A DNA stretch of 64,000 bases from Pseudomonas paraglycinae (GCF_021601625.1 NZ_BQHR01000012.1:1-64000), one strand, 5' to 3'. Positions 1 through 8,009 are shown, counted from the stretch's first letter. Notes: generated from the sequence alone by a model not told the origin. Numbers and translations: made by a program.

Positions 1-1
1 T

Positions 2-388
2 GGCGGCGGTAATGGAGGTGGCGGCGGCAGCGGTGGCAATGGTGGTGGTCACGGCGGCAGCGGCAGTGGCGGCAACAGTGGCAGTGGCGGCGGTGGCAAC
101 AGTGGCCACAGCGGCAGTGACCACGGCTCGGGCCACTCCGGCAACACGGCGTCATCCGGTCGCAGCGGCACGCATTCTGAACCCGGCGACGACCATGGTG
201 TGCATCGGTCCGGAGAGGTCGGCGATGACCACGGTGTACATCGCGCTGGTGAAATCGGTGACGACCATGGCGTACATCGTGCCGGCGAAATCGGTGATGA
301 CCGAGGCCTGCATGCCGCGGGCGAACCCGGTGATGATCGCGGTGTTCACGTCGGCGGCGAGCCTGGCGATGACAAGCGCGCCAACTGA
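2..388 (+). CDS. Gly/His/Asp-rich repeat protein, 3' end only
   Basis: This is the C-terminal part of a gene that begins before the window. The open frame runs from base 2 to a TGA at 386-388. The first ~55 residues are almost only Gly, Ser, Asn and His. From 179 the protein becomes a tandem 12-residue repeat with core GDDHGVHRAGE, five full copies and one partial (179-214, 215-250, 251-286, 287-322, 323-358, 359-388). The copies keep their Gly-Asp-Asp and Gly-Val-His positions. Another frame over the same DNA gives a long Ala/Val-rich ORF, which I take as a shadow because only this frame gives a regular peptide repeat. His/Asp spacing suggests metal binding or an extracellular low-complexity tail, but that is inference. 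I recognise no family. Confidence 0.6.
   Translation, partial: GGGNGGGGGSGGNGGGHGGSGSGGNSGSGGGGNSGHSGSDHGSGHSGNTASSGRSGTHSEPGDDHGVHRSGEVGDDHGVHRAGEIGDDHGVHRAGEIGDDRGLHAAGEPGDDRGVHVGGEPGDDKRAN
179..388 (+). repeat. 36-bp tandem coding repeat (12 aa unit)
   Basis: Six imperfect 36-bp units starting at 179, 215, 251, 287, 323 and 359 (the last truncated by the stop) encode the repeat (E)(P/V/I)GDD(H/R)G(V/L)H(R/A/V)(A/S/G)G. Divergence rises toward the 3' end. Confidence 0.8.
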
Positions 389-410
389 CCCGAACTGAAA
401 ACACCGCAAT

Positions 411-505
411 CCCTGTGGGAGCTGGCTTGCCAGCGATGAGGCCTGGTCAGTTAAAGCATTACTAACTGACCCACCGCTATCGCGGCAAGCCCGACTCCCA
501 CAGGG
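411..505. repeat. REPIN (paired inverted REP sequences)
   Basis: The left arm CCTGTGGGAGCTGGCTTGCC and the right arm, read as its complement CCTGTGGGAGTCGGGCTTGC, are inverted copies of the Pseudomonas GTGGGAGCGGGCTTGC REP. They enclose ~45 bp. The element lies between the ends of two convergent genes, the usual location. A second copy is at 31546-31640. Confidence 0.8.
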
Positions 506-536
506 CTCATCGGCGCCCACCAGCTCACCGCAAAAC

Positions 537-1436
537 CTAGAGAGCGACATGATTCTGATCCAGCCGCTCCCGCAAAAACTCGATCAACGCCTGCACCGGC
601 CGCGACGCCTGGCGATGCTGCGGATACACCGCCGACAACGTCAGCGGTTCCGGCCGAAACTCATCCAGCACCGGCACCAGCCGCCCATCCTTCAGCGCCG
701 CGCCGACAATGAACGTCGGCAGATAGGTAATCCCCATCCCCGCCACCGCCGCATCCCGCAGCAACTCACCGTTGTTGACGCGCATCCGCCCGGTGACATT
801 CACCAGCAGCGGCTTGCCCTGCCCCGCGTTGAACCGCCACTGCACCGAACGCCCGTGGCCGTAAGGCAGACAGTCGTGGCCCAGCAGATCTTCCGGTCTG
901 ACCGGCGTACCGCGTTCGGCCAGATACGCCGGACTGGCGCAATACACTCGCTCGATTGACGCGATGCGTCGGGCGATCAGGGTCGAGTCCTCCAGTACGC
1001 CAATGCGCAGCGCCAGGTCGTAACCCTCGCCCAGCAGATCCACCGGCCGGTCGCTCAAGTCCACCTCCACCGTGACCTCGCGATAACGCTGCAGAAACGG
1101 CGGCAGCAAGCAGCCCAGATGCGCCAGCGCGAACGACAGCGGCGCACTCACGCGAATCGCCCCGCGCGGCTCAGCAGTCTGCCCGGCGATGCCCTGCTCC
1201 ACCGACTCCACTTCACCGAGCAAACGCAGCGCCGACTCGTAATAGCTCTGGCCCAGCGGCGTCACGTCCAGGCGCCGGGTCGAACGGTTGAGCAATCGCA
1301 CGCCCAGGCGTTCCTCCAACTGCATCAGGCGACGGCTGACGAACTGCTTGGACAAGCCCAATTGATCGGCCGCCGCCGTGAAGCTGCCGGAGTCCATCAC
1401 CTGGCAAAAAATACGCATGTCTTCGAACGGGTTCAT
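537..1436 (-). CDS. LysR-family transcriptional regulator
   Basis: A 299-residue protein with an N-terminal LysR winged helix-turn-helix (residues ~1-60; FTAAADQLGLSKQFVSRRLMQLEERLG) and a LysR substrate-binding domain (~90-290). It resembles the CrgA/DmlR-like group. I chose ATG 1436 (MNPFEDMRIF) over the longer frame because the LysR domain starts there and a purine-rich AGAGAG lies upstream. It is divergent from the esterase at 1599 with a 162-bp shared control region, so regulation of that gene is the natural inference. Confidence 0.9.
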   Translation of the reverse strand: MNPFEDMRIFCQVMDSGSFTAAADQLGLSKQFVSRRLMQLEERLGVRLLNRSTRRLDVTPLGQSYYESALRLLGEVESVEQGIAGQTAEPRGAIRVSAPLSFALAHLGCLLPPFLQRYREVTVEVDLSDRPVDLLGEGYDLALRIGVLEDSTLIARRIASIERVYCASPAYLAERGTPVRPEDLLGHDCLPYGHGRSVQWRFNAGQGKPLLVNVTGRMRVNNGELLRDAAVAGMGITYLPTFIVGAALKDGRLVPVLDEFRPEPLTLSAVYPQHRQASRPVQALIEFLRERLDQNHVAL

Positions 1437-1598
1437 TGTCACTCTCTGGTTGACAGTTAAACGCTTTATAGCCGCTTTTTCACTTTCCGGCACCTCATTA
1501 ATCTGTGCTCACGGTGTTGCTGAGGCCTGAAGCCCAGCGCCACAGCAGCCCGATCCCAAGGCATACAAAAACTCAAACGACTTAAAAAGGAATTGCAC

Positions 1599-2615
1599 AT
1601 GAACATCAAGAAAACCCTCGCCGCTTCCCTCCTCGCCCTGTCCATCGGCAACGCCTTCGCCGCCGAAAGCACTGGCGTCGAACACTACACCCAGGCCTTC
1701 CTCGACGCCCTCGCCGCCGGCGGTGGAAAACCGCTCGAGCAACTGAGCCCGAAAGACGCCCGTGCGGTGCTGACCGGCGCCCAGGCTTCGGTGAAGGTTG
1801 ACCTGTCCGGCGTTGAAGTCAGCGACAAGGCGATCAAGGTCGACGGCCAGACGATCAACCTGAAAGTGGTGCGTCCGGCCAAGGTCAAGGGCGAGTTGCC
1901 GGTGTTCATGTTCTTCCACGGTGGCGGCTGGGTGCTGGGCGACTTCCCGACGCACCAACGCTTGATCCGTGATCTGGTGGTGGGTTCCGGCGCGGTCGCG
2001 GTGTACGTCGACTACACGCCGTCGCCGGAAGCGCAGTACCCGACCGCGATCAATCAGGCTTACGCGGCAACCAAATGGGTGGCCGAGCACGGCAAGGACA
2101 TCGGAGTCGACGGCAAGCGTCTGGCGGTGGCCGGCAACAGCGTCGGCGGCAACATGGCGGCAGTCGTGGCGCTGATGGCCAAGGAACAGAAAACCCCGGC
2201 CCTGCGCTTCCAGTTGCTGATGTGGCCGGTGACCAACGCCGGGTTTGATAACGGCTCGTACCAGCAATTCGCCGAGGGCCATTTCCTGACCAAGGGCATG
2301 ATGCAGTGGTTCTGGGACAACTACACCACCAACCCGGCCGAGCGTGCGCAGATCCATGCCTCGCCGCTCAACGCCAGCGCCGAACAGCTCAAGGGCCTAC
2401 CCGCCGCGCTGGTGCAGACCGCCGAGTTCGACGTGCTGCGTGACGAAGGCGAAGGCTACGCCCGCCACCTCGACGCGGCCGGTGTAGCGGTGACCTCGGT
2501 GCGTTACAACGGGATGATTCACGACTTCGGCCTGCTCAACCCGCTGAACGGGATTCCTGAAGTGAAAGCCGCCGTGCGCCAGGCCGCAGCGGAACTCAAG
2601 ACCCATCTGAACTGA
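1599..2615 (+). CDS. secreted alpha/beta hydrolase (acetyl-esterase/HSL type)
   Basis: A 338-residue hydrolase with a signal peptide (MNIKKTLAASLLALSIGNAFA, then AES). The hormone-sensitive-lipase family oxyanion motif HGGGW, the nucleophile elbow GNSVGG, and C-terminal Asp (EFDVLRD) and His (MIHDFG) complete the catalytic triad. It likely hydrolyses short acyl esters in the periplasm; the substrate is not deducible. The ATG at 1599 follows AAGGA at 1587-1591. A TTG two codons earlier lacks proper spacing. It is divergent from the LysR gene and followed by a terminator. Confidence 0.88.
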   Translation: MNIKKTLAASLLALSIGNAFAAESTGVEHYTQAFLDALAAGGGKPLEQLSPKDARAVLTGAQASVKVDLSGVEVSDKAIKVDGQTINLKVVRPAKVKGELPVFMFFHGGGWVLGDFPTHQRLIRDLVVGSGAVAVYVDYTPSPEAQYPTAINQAYAATKWVAEHGKDIGVDGKRLAVAGNSVGGNMAAVVALMAKEQKTPALRFQLLMWPVTNAGFDNGSYQQFAEGHFLTKGMMQWFWDNYTTNPAERAQIHASPLNASAEQLKGLPAALVQTAEFDVLRDEGEGYARHLDAAGVAVTSVRYNGMIHDFGLLNPLNGIPEVKAAVRQAAAELKTHLN

Positions 2616-2626
2616 GTGCAACTCCT

Positions 2627-2657
2627 CGCCACACCTTCGGGTGTGGCGTTTTCTTTT
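2627..2657 (+). terminator. Rho-independent terminator after the esterase
   Basis: Stem CGCCACACC / GGTGTGGCG with loop TTC, followed by TTTTCTTTT. Confidence 0.85.
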
Positions 2658-2678
2658 GTGCCCGCCGGAGTTCACCTC

Positions 2679-4106
2679 ATGAGCCTTTTTTCTGCCCACC
2701 TGCTGTCCTGGAGCGCCCTGCTGCTGGTGCTCGACACCTTGCTCTGGCATCTCGTGCCGTTCAAGCATCGTGCGCAACGGGTCGCTGTGCGACTGGTGCT
2801 GTTTCTGGGCTTCAACGCACTGGCCATCAACGCCGGTGTCAGCCCGTTGCAGGCGCCGTTGTTCGCCGATGACCCGGTGGCGCAACTCGGGGCGACAGCG
2901 CTGGGGATTCTCTGGTGGCTGTACGCGGCGCGGGTGCTGACCGAAGTCATCGGCTTGATCCTGATGCGCCGCATCGGCCACAGCGGCCGGCTGTTGCAGG
3001 ACGTGATCGGAGCGCTGGTGTTTCTGGCGGCCATCGTCGCGGCGGCCGGTTATGTGCTGGATCTGCCAGTCAAAGGCCTGCTCGCGACTTCCGGCGTGGT
3101 GGCGATCGTCATCGGTCTCGCGCTGCAAAGCACCTTGGCCGACGTGTTTTCCGGCATCGTGCTTAACACCACCAAGCCGTATCAGGTGGATGATCTGGTG
3201 GTCATCGACGGCGTCGAAGGCAAGGTGCTCGACATCAACTGGCGCGCCACGCATCTGCTGACCAGCACCGGCACCCTGGCCGTGGTGCCGAACTCGGTGG
3301 CGGCCAAGGCCAAGATCGTCAACCTCAGCCGCCCGAACAACCTGCACGGCGTGTCGATCAGCATCAAGGTGCCGAACCACATCCGCCCGCGCCGGGTGCT
3401 CGATGCCCTCGACCGCACGCTGCAAGGCAGCAGCAGCCTGTTGCTGTCGCCTGCACCGAAAGCCGTGTTGAAAGAGGCCGGCGACGAAATGTCGGAATAC
3501 GTGGCCAGCGGTTTCATCGCCGAACTGGGCAAGAAAAGCGACGTGCGCAATCAACTGTTCGACCTCGCCCACCGCCATCTTGAAGCCGCCGGCATCTCGC
3601 GGCATCCGGACGGCGTGATCGAACCGTCGACCCGCGCCCGCGCCCTGCTCGATGAAGTGAAGATCTTCCGCTCGCTGAGCCACGAGGAACGCGATCGCCT
3701 CGCCGAATCGATGGTCGCGCAGCAGTACAGCGCCGGGCAGGTGGTGCTCAATCTGGAGGAGGTCCCGGACAGCCTGTTCGTCATCGCCACCGGCGTGGTC
3801 AGCGCCAGCGTACCGGACGGCAACGGCTTCACCGAGGCCGGGCGCATGGGGCCGAGTGAGGTCATGGGTGAGCAAAGCATCCTCGCGGACACGCCTTCGC
3901 AAGCGACGTTTACCGCGCTGACGTCTTCGATCATTTATCGCCTCGACAAGAACCTGACTCGCCAGTGCATGGAACAGCGCAGTGAAGTGGGTCGGGCGTT
4001 GAACAAGTTGCAGGCAGTGCGGCAGCAGAACAGTCGGCTGGCGTTGATGGCCAAGCCTGTGCCGGTTCGCAAGGGTGGATTTTTGGGATGGTTGCAGAAG
4101 CGATAA
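2679..4106 (+). CDS. MscS-family channel with C-terminal cyclic-nucleotide-binding-like domain
   Basis: A 475-residue inner-membrane protein. Hydrophobic helices fill residues ~1-160. The MscS pore and beta-domain signature follows (GLALQSTLADVFSG, then PYQVDDLV, VPNS). A Crp/cNMP-binding-like domain occupies ~340-455 with the cassette GEQSILADTPSQAT. This matches the bCNG branch of the MscS superfamily. The cassette Arg that normally contacts the cyclic phosphate (P-R-x-A-T) is Ser here, so ligand binding is doubtful. The start is ATG 2679 (MSLFSAHLL) behind CGGAG; upstream in-frame sequence overlaps the esterase terminator. It probably has its own promoter. Confidence 0.88.
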   Translation: MSLFSAHLLSWSALLLVLDTLLWHLVPFKHRAQRVAVRLVLFLGFNALAINAGVSPLQAPLFADDPVAQLGATALGILWWLYAARVLTEVIGLILMRRIGHSGRLLQDVIGALVFLAAIVAAAGYVLDLPVKGLLATSGVVAIVIGLALQSTLADVFSGIVLNTTKPYQVDDLVVIDGVEGKVLDINWRATHLLTSTGTLAVVPNSVAAKAKIVNLSRPNNLHGVSISIKVPNHIRPRRVLDALDRTLQGSSSLLLSPAPKAVLKEAGDEMSEYVASGFIAELGKKSDVRNQLFDLAHRHLEAAGISRHPDGVIEPSTRARALLDEVKIFRSLSHEERDRLAESMVAQQYSAGQVVLNLEEVPDSLFVIATGVVSASVPDGNGFTEAGRMGPSEVMGEQSILADTPSQATFTALTSSIIYRLDKNLTRQCMEQRSEVGRALNKLQAVRQQNSRLALMAKPVPVRKGGFLGWLQKR

Positions 4107-4145
4107 TTCACCGGGCTTTCAATCTTCTTTAACTTCGAAATCCAA

Positions 4146-4307
4146 CCCCCTCACCCCAGCCCTCTCCCCCAGGGGGGCGAGGGGGAAAGGGAGCCGATCT
4201 CGGTGCTTTTCAAAACCTGAGTTCGACTCGATTTTTCAGGTCGATGTACCTCGAAAGAACAACTCGGTCAGCTCCCTCTCCCTCCGGGAGAGGGCTGGGG
4301 TGAGGGC
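4146..4307. repeat. MITE-like intergenic dyad element
   Basis: The ends are inverted copies of CCCTCACCCCAGCCCTCTCC (4148 onward, and 4306 backward). Each also has its own internal C/G-rich hairpin and a GGGAGC boundary. They enclose ~90 bp of unrelated AT-richer sequence without an ORF. It lies between the convergent channel and hydrolase genes. This type of dyad is scattered in Pseudomonas intergenic DNA. No transposase is encoded. Confidence 0.7.
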
Positions 4308-4349
4308 TCGTTTTCGAAGTGAAAATACACACTCACCAACACCGCAAAA

Positions 4350-4377
4350 AAAATGCCCGCTCTTCAGCGGGCATTTT
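4350..4377 (-). terminator. terminator of the doxX operon
   Basis: AAATGCCCGC-TCTTCA-GCGGGCATTTT. On the minus strand it ends in a run of T 11 bases past the stop of the last operon gene, and it could work in both directions. Confidence 0.88.
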
Positions 4378-4387
4378 GTTCAGCCAA

Positions 4388-5014
4388 TTACTGGGCCGTG
4401 AACTTGGTATAGCTGTTGATCAGGTTGCGATAGTTAGGCAGACGCTGCGACAGCAGATTCGCCAGGCCTTCCATATCGTTGCGCCAGTCGACTTGCAGCT
4501 CGCAGGCCACAGCAAACCAGTTCAACAGGTGCGCGCCGGCAGCCGACATCCGCGCCCAGGCAGCCTGCTGCACGGTGGTGTTGAAAGTGCCGGAAGCGTC
4601 AGTCACCACGAACACTTCAAAACCTTCAGCGATGGCCGACAGGGTCGGGAACGCTACGCACACGTCAGTCACCACACCGGCGATGATCAGTTGCTTGCGG
4701 CCGGTGGCCTTGATGGCCTTGACGAAATCTTCGTTGTCCCAGGCGTTGATCTGGCCAGGGCGGGCAATGAACGGTGCGTCCGGGAATTGCTCTTTCAGCT
4801 CAGGCACGATCGGGCCGTTCGGGCCGGAATCGAAGCTGGTGGTGAGGATGGTCGGCAGGTTGAAGAACTTGGCGATGTCGCCCAGCGCCAGCACGTTGTT
4901 CTTGAACTCGTTCGGCGAGAAATCCTGTACCAGCGAGATCAGACCGGTCTGGTGGTCGACCAACAGTACAACGGCATCGTCTTTGTTCAGGCGGCTGTAA
5001 GGAACGTTGCTCAT
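4388..5014 (-). CDS. isochorismatase-family hydrolase (YcaC-like)
   Basis: A 208-residue cysteine hydrolase. The family catalytic triad is visible: Asp in LLVDHQTG, Lys in PELKEQFP and Cys in GVVTDVCVA. Length and sequence resemble YcaC, an octameric hydrolase of unknown physiological substrate. The start is ATG 5014 with GGAG 8 bases upstream; the longer frame runs into the intergenic gap. It is the last gene of a four-gene minus-strand unit, 68 bp after the amidohydrolase, followed by a clear terminator. Family assignment is firm; the substrate is unknown. Confidence 0.9.
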   Translation of the reverse strand: MSNVPYSRLNKDDAVVLLVDHQTGLISLVQDFSPNEFKNNVLALGDIAKFFNLPTILTTSFDSGPNGPIVPELKEQFPDAPFIARPGQINAWDNEDFVKAIKATGRKQLIIAGVVTDVCVAFPTLSAIAEGFEVFVVTDASGTFNTTVQQAAWARMSAAGAHLLNWFAVACELQVDWRNDMEGLANLLSQRLPNYRNLINSYTKFTAQ

Positions 5015-5082
5015 GTGAAACTCCTCGATGGATGGTTGTTGCGGGGAGCGCCGCTCACACAGAGCGGCGCTTTTCAAAAGGA

Positions 5083-6921
5083 TCAGAACGCGAAGCAGGA
5101 GCAACCGAACGCGCCCCAGAAACCGGCGAAGTCGCTGACCGGCGCATTCGACATCCGCGCTTTTTCATGGCTGTGGGTATGCACTGCGCACGGGCCGCTG
5201 CACTGATGAACCTGGGCCTGCAAGGGCGAATTCGGACGCCAGTGGCCAGGGACTTTCACGACCGGCGACCAGTCCGGCAGCACCGGCAATGCACGTGGGC
5301 CGAGGTCTTCGAAGTCTCCGGCGGAATAAACGATTTTGCCGCCGACCACGGTCAGCACCGACTCGATCCACTTGATCGCTTCTTCCTCGACATGGAAGAA
5401 GTCCGCGCTCAGCGCTGCCAGGTCCGCCAGTTGCCCGACCTTGATCTGGCCCTTCTTGCCCTGCTCGGACGAGAACCAGGCGCTGCCATGGGTGAACAGC
5501 TCCAGCGCGGTGGTGCGTGGCAAACCTTCTTCGTACAGCGCCAGACCGCCGACGGTGCGACCGCTGACCATCCAGTACAGCGAAGTCCACGGGTTGTAGC
5601 TCGATACTCGCGTGGCATCGGTGCCCGCGCCGACCGGCACGCCTTCGGCGAGCATGCGCTTGATCGGTGGCGTGGCTTCGGCGGCTTGCTTGCCGTAGCG
5701 GTCGACGAAGTATTCACCCTGGAACGCCATGCGATCCTGAATCGCGATGCCGCCGCCCAGCGCTTTCACCCGCTCGATGTTCTGCGGAGTGATGGTTTCG
5801 GCGTGGTCGAAGAACCACGGCAAACCGTTGAACGGAATGTCGCGGTTGACCTTCTCGAACACATCCAGCATGCGGCTGATCGATTCGTTGTAGGTGGCGT
5901 GCAGACGGAACGGCCAGCGCTGTTCGACCAGGTGACGCACCACCGGCTCCAGTTCCTGTTCCATGGTCTGCGGCAGGTCCGGGCGCGGTTCGAGGAAGTC
6001 TTCGAAATCCGCTGCCGAGAACACCAGCATCTCGCCGGCGCCGTTGTGACGCAGGAAGTCATCGCCCTGATGCAACTTGACGCTGCCGGTCCAGTTCTGG
6101 AAATCGGTCAGCTCTTCTTTCGGCTTCTGGGTGAACAGGTTGTAGGCGATGCGCACGGTCAACTGGTCGTCTTTGGCCAGTTGTTCGATCACCTGATAAT
6201 CGTCCGGATAGTTCTGGAAACCGCCGCCGGCATCGATGGCGCTGGTCAGGCCGAGGCGATTGAGTTCGCGCATGAATTGGCGGGTCGAGTTGACCTGATA
6301 TTCCAGCGGCAGCTTCGGCCCCTTGGCCAGCGTCGAGTACAGGATCATCGCGTTCGGCCGCGCCACCAGCATGCCGGTCGGGTTGCCGTTGGCATCGCGC
6401 ACGATCTCGCCGCCCGGCGGGTTCGGCGTGTCGCGGGTGTAGCCGGCGACGCGCAACGCGGCGCGGTTGAGCAACGCACGATCATACAGGTGCAGGATGA
6501 ACACCGGGGTGTCCGGCGCTGCCTGGTTGATTTCCTCGAGGGTCGGCATGCGTTTTTCGGCGAACTGGAATTCGTTCCAGCCACCGACCACGCGCACCCA
6601 TTGCGGGGTCGGCGTGCGGTCGGCCTGATCTTTGAGCATGCGCAGCGCATCGGCCAGCGACGGCACACCTTCCCAGCGCAGTTCGAGGTTGTAGTTCAAG
6701 CCGCCACGGATCAGGTGCAAGTGCGAGTCGTTGAGGCCGGGAATCACGCAGCGGCCCTTGAGGTCGACCACTTGCGTACCGGCGCCGCGCAGGGCCATGG
6801 CTTGCGTATCGTTACCGACGACGACAAAGCGGCCGTCCTTGATCGCCACGGCACTGGCGAGGGGTTTTTCGCGGTCTACCGTATGAAATTGGCCATTGAA
6901 CAGAATCAGATCGGCGTTCAT
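5083..6921 (-). CDS. YtcJ-like amidohydrolase (metal-dependent)
   Basis: A 612-residue amidohydrolase of the COG1574/YtcJ type. Metal ligands expected for the family are present: the HxH of NDSHLHL near residue 68, His in FRLHATYN, His in WFFDHAET, and the late Asp in GAGTDATR. No signal peptide is seen. The C-terminal ~45 residues form a His/Cys-rich tail (QCSGPC, HTHSH, GCSCFAF) beyond the barrel. ATG 6921 follows AAGGAACTGCG. The gene sits 45 bp after the monooxygenase-like gene and 68 bp before the YcaC-like hydrolase. Hydrolysis of a cyclic or linear amide passed on to YcaC is a reasonable inference but not shown. Confidence 0.88.
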   Translation of the reverse strand: MNADLILFNGQFHTVDREKPLASAVAIKDGRFVVVGNDTQAMALRGAGTQVVDLKGRCVIPGLNDSHLHLIRGGLNYNLELRWEGVPSLADALRMLKDQADRTPTPQWVRVVGGWNEFQFAEKRMPTLEEINQAAPDTPVFILHLYDRALLNRAALRVAGYTRDTPNPPGGEIVRDANGNPTGMLVARPNAMILYSTLAKGPKLPLEYQVNSTRQFMRELNRLGLTSAIDAGGGFQNYPDDYQVIEQLAKDDQLTVRIAYNLFTQKPKEELTDFQNWTGSVKLHQGDDFLRHNGAGEMLVFSAADFEDFLEPRPDLPQTMEQELEPVVRHLVEQRWPFRLHATYNESISRMLDVFEKVNRDIPFNGLPWFFDHAETITPQNIERVKALGGGIAIQDRMAFQGEYFVDRYGKQAAEATPPIKRMLAEGVPVGAGTDATRVSSYNPWTSLYWMVSGRTVGGLALYEEGLPRTTALELFTHGSAWFSSEQGKKGQIKVGQLADLAALSADFFHVEEEAIKWIESVLTVVGGKIVYSAGDFEDLGPRALPVLPDWSPVVKVPGHWRPNSPLQAQVHQCSGPCAVHTHSHEKARMSNAPVSDFAGFWGAFGCSCFAF

Positions 6922-6966
6922 CGCAGTTCCTTCGAGATAAGTGAAACGGAGCCCGGACCCGCCGCT

Positions 6967-7593
6967 TCAGCGCAGCGGATTGGCATTGGATTCGGTTTTT
7001 TTGCGTGACTGACCGGCTTCCAGCCACGGCGCGAACAGACGGGTCACCGGCGGCATGAACACGTAAACCACCGACACCACGATGGTCAGGGTGATCAGGA
7101 ACGTGGCGACCACGTAGTTGGAGAGAAAGGCATTGAGTTGCAGCAACGGCCCCCAGATCAGCGGCACCAGCAAGGTGTGCGGCAGAATCACCAGCAGCGT
7201 GACCACGGCCTGCTTCCAGCGCGGTGGCGGTGAGCCGGCCTCGGCCGTCGGCGTGAACCAGAATTCGTTGGCTGCGTTGACTTCGGTCTGGTCGCCGTCG
7301 GCTAGCATCGGCGCCGCTTCATCGATCAGCTTCTGACGCTGCGGCGAATCGAGCCAGCGCTGCATCGCCTCGGTCGAGCAATAACGCAGCACGCAGGTGA
7401 ACAGTGCGAGCCCGCCCTGCTGGCTGCGCATCACGTCCACGCCCAGATGCCCTTCTTCGCGCCCCGCCACGCTGACGATATTGCGCAGCCAGGCTTCGTA
7501 AGGCGCTTCAAAACCGGCCTTGACCCGGTGCTTGACGATCAGCGTCACGGTTTCTTCGGGTCCCGGTTTTTTCAGGGTCTGGGCATCAGGCAT
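6967..7593 (-). CDS. ABM-domain (monooxygenase-like) protein fused to a membrane anchor
   Basis: A 208-residue protein. Residues ~15-110 form an antibiotic-biosynthesis-monooxygenase ferredoxin-like fold (TVTLIVKHRVKAGFEAPYEAW, EEGHLGVDVMR, RWLDSPQRQKLIDEAAP). Residues ~125-195 hold two hydrophobic helices. The start ATG 7593 overlaps the doxX stop by 8 bases (ATGCCTGA), indicating translational coupling. ABM proteins oxidise quinols or aromatic substrates, or only bind them; the membrane anchor next to DoxX suggests work at the quinone pool. The function is unassigned. Confidence 0.82.
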   Translation of the reverse strand: MPDAQTLKKPGPEETVTLIVKHRVKAGFEAPYEAWLRNIVSVAGREEGHLGVDVMRSQQGGLALFTCVLRYCSTEAMQRWLDSPQRQKLIDEAAPMLADGDQTEVNAANEFWFTPTAEAGSPPPRWKQAVVTLLVILPHTLLVPLIWGPLLQLNAFLSNYVVATFLITLTIVVSVVYVFMPPVTRLFAPWLEAGQSRKKTESNANPLR

Positions 7594-8002
7594 AACGGAG
7601 CACTCCGGGCAAACGAACATTGAGCGCCAGCCGTCCCGGCCCGGCGATCAGAACAGTGGTGAAGAGGATCAACAGCAACCAGCCGAATTGCCCTTCGGCC
7701 ACACTCCATTGCGGATGCACGAGCAGCAACGCCACCAGCAGCACAAAGAGAATAGGCAAGCACGCCAGACGCGCCAGCACCCCGGCGACGATCAGCAGCG
7801 GGCAGAGGACTTCGGCGAAGATCGCCAGAATCAAAGTGAGGTGGGCACCGAGGTGGAACGGGTCTTCGATCAGTTGCAGCTGCGCGGTGAAGTCCAGCAG
7901 CTTGGGCAAGCCGTGGACGAACAGCAGAAACAACCCGCCGGTCACCCGCAGGAACAGCAGGCCGAGGTTTTGCGCCTGGTCATTGCGTTGTACAGCGTTC
8001 AT
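7586..8002 (-). CDS. DoxX-family membrane protein
   Basis: A 138-residue protein of four hydrophobic helices matching the DoxX/DoxD-like family (LFLRVTGGLFLLFVHGLPKLLDF, FAEVLCPLLIVAGVLARLA). It is the first gene of the unit doxX - ABM - amidohydrolase - ycaC. ATG 8002 follows a GGGGGTGGG stretch that lies inside the arm of a perfect inverted repeat (8010-8055), so the ribosome site could be masked in a long transcript. DoxX proteins are often associated with thiosulfate, quinone or redox stress; no specific role follows here. Confidence 0.85.
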   Translation of the reverse strand: MNAVQRNDQAQNLGLLFLRVTGGLFLLFVHGLPKLLDFTAQLQLIEDPFHLGAHLTLILAIFAEVLCPLLIVAGVLARLACLPILFVLLVALLLVHPQWSVAEGQFGWLLLILFTTVLIAGPGRLALNVRLPGVLRYA

Positions 8003-8009
8003 GGGCCCA

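Noticed and set aside
12-398. Ala/Val-rich ORF on the plus strand
   Set aside because: It is another reading frame of the Gly/His-rich repeat gene; only the frame ending at 388 gives a regular 12-residue repeat.
1450-1478. TTGACA as -35 of the esterase promoter, and AGTTAAACG here as a third copy of the direct-repeat operator
   Set aside because: No acceptable -10 is 16-18 bp away, and only nine bases agree with the 22-bp site, without the second GTTAA box.
2397-3902. 501-codon minus-strand ORF
   Set aside because: It lies antisense to the esterase and MscS genes, is His/Gln/Arg-rich as GC-rich antisense frames are, and has no domain.
4075-4401. ORF across the dyad element
   Set aside because: It crosses the MITE-like repeat and a terminator, with no ribosome site or homology.
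5032-7008. 658-codon plus-strand ORF
   Set aside because: It is antisense to the amidohydrolase, which has conserved metal ligands.
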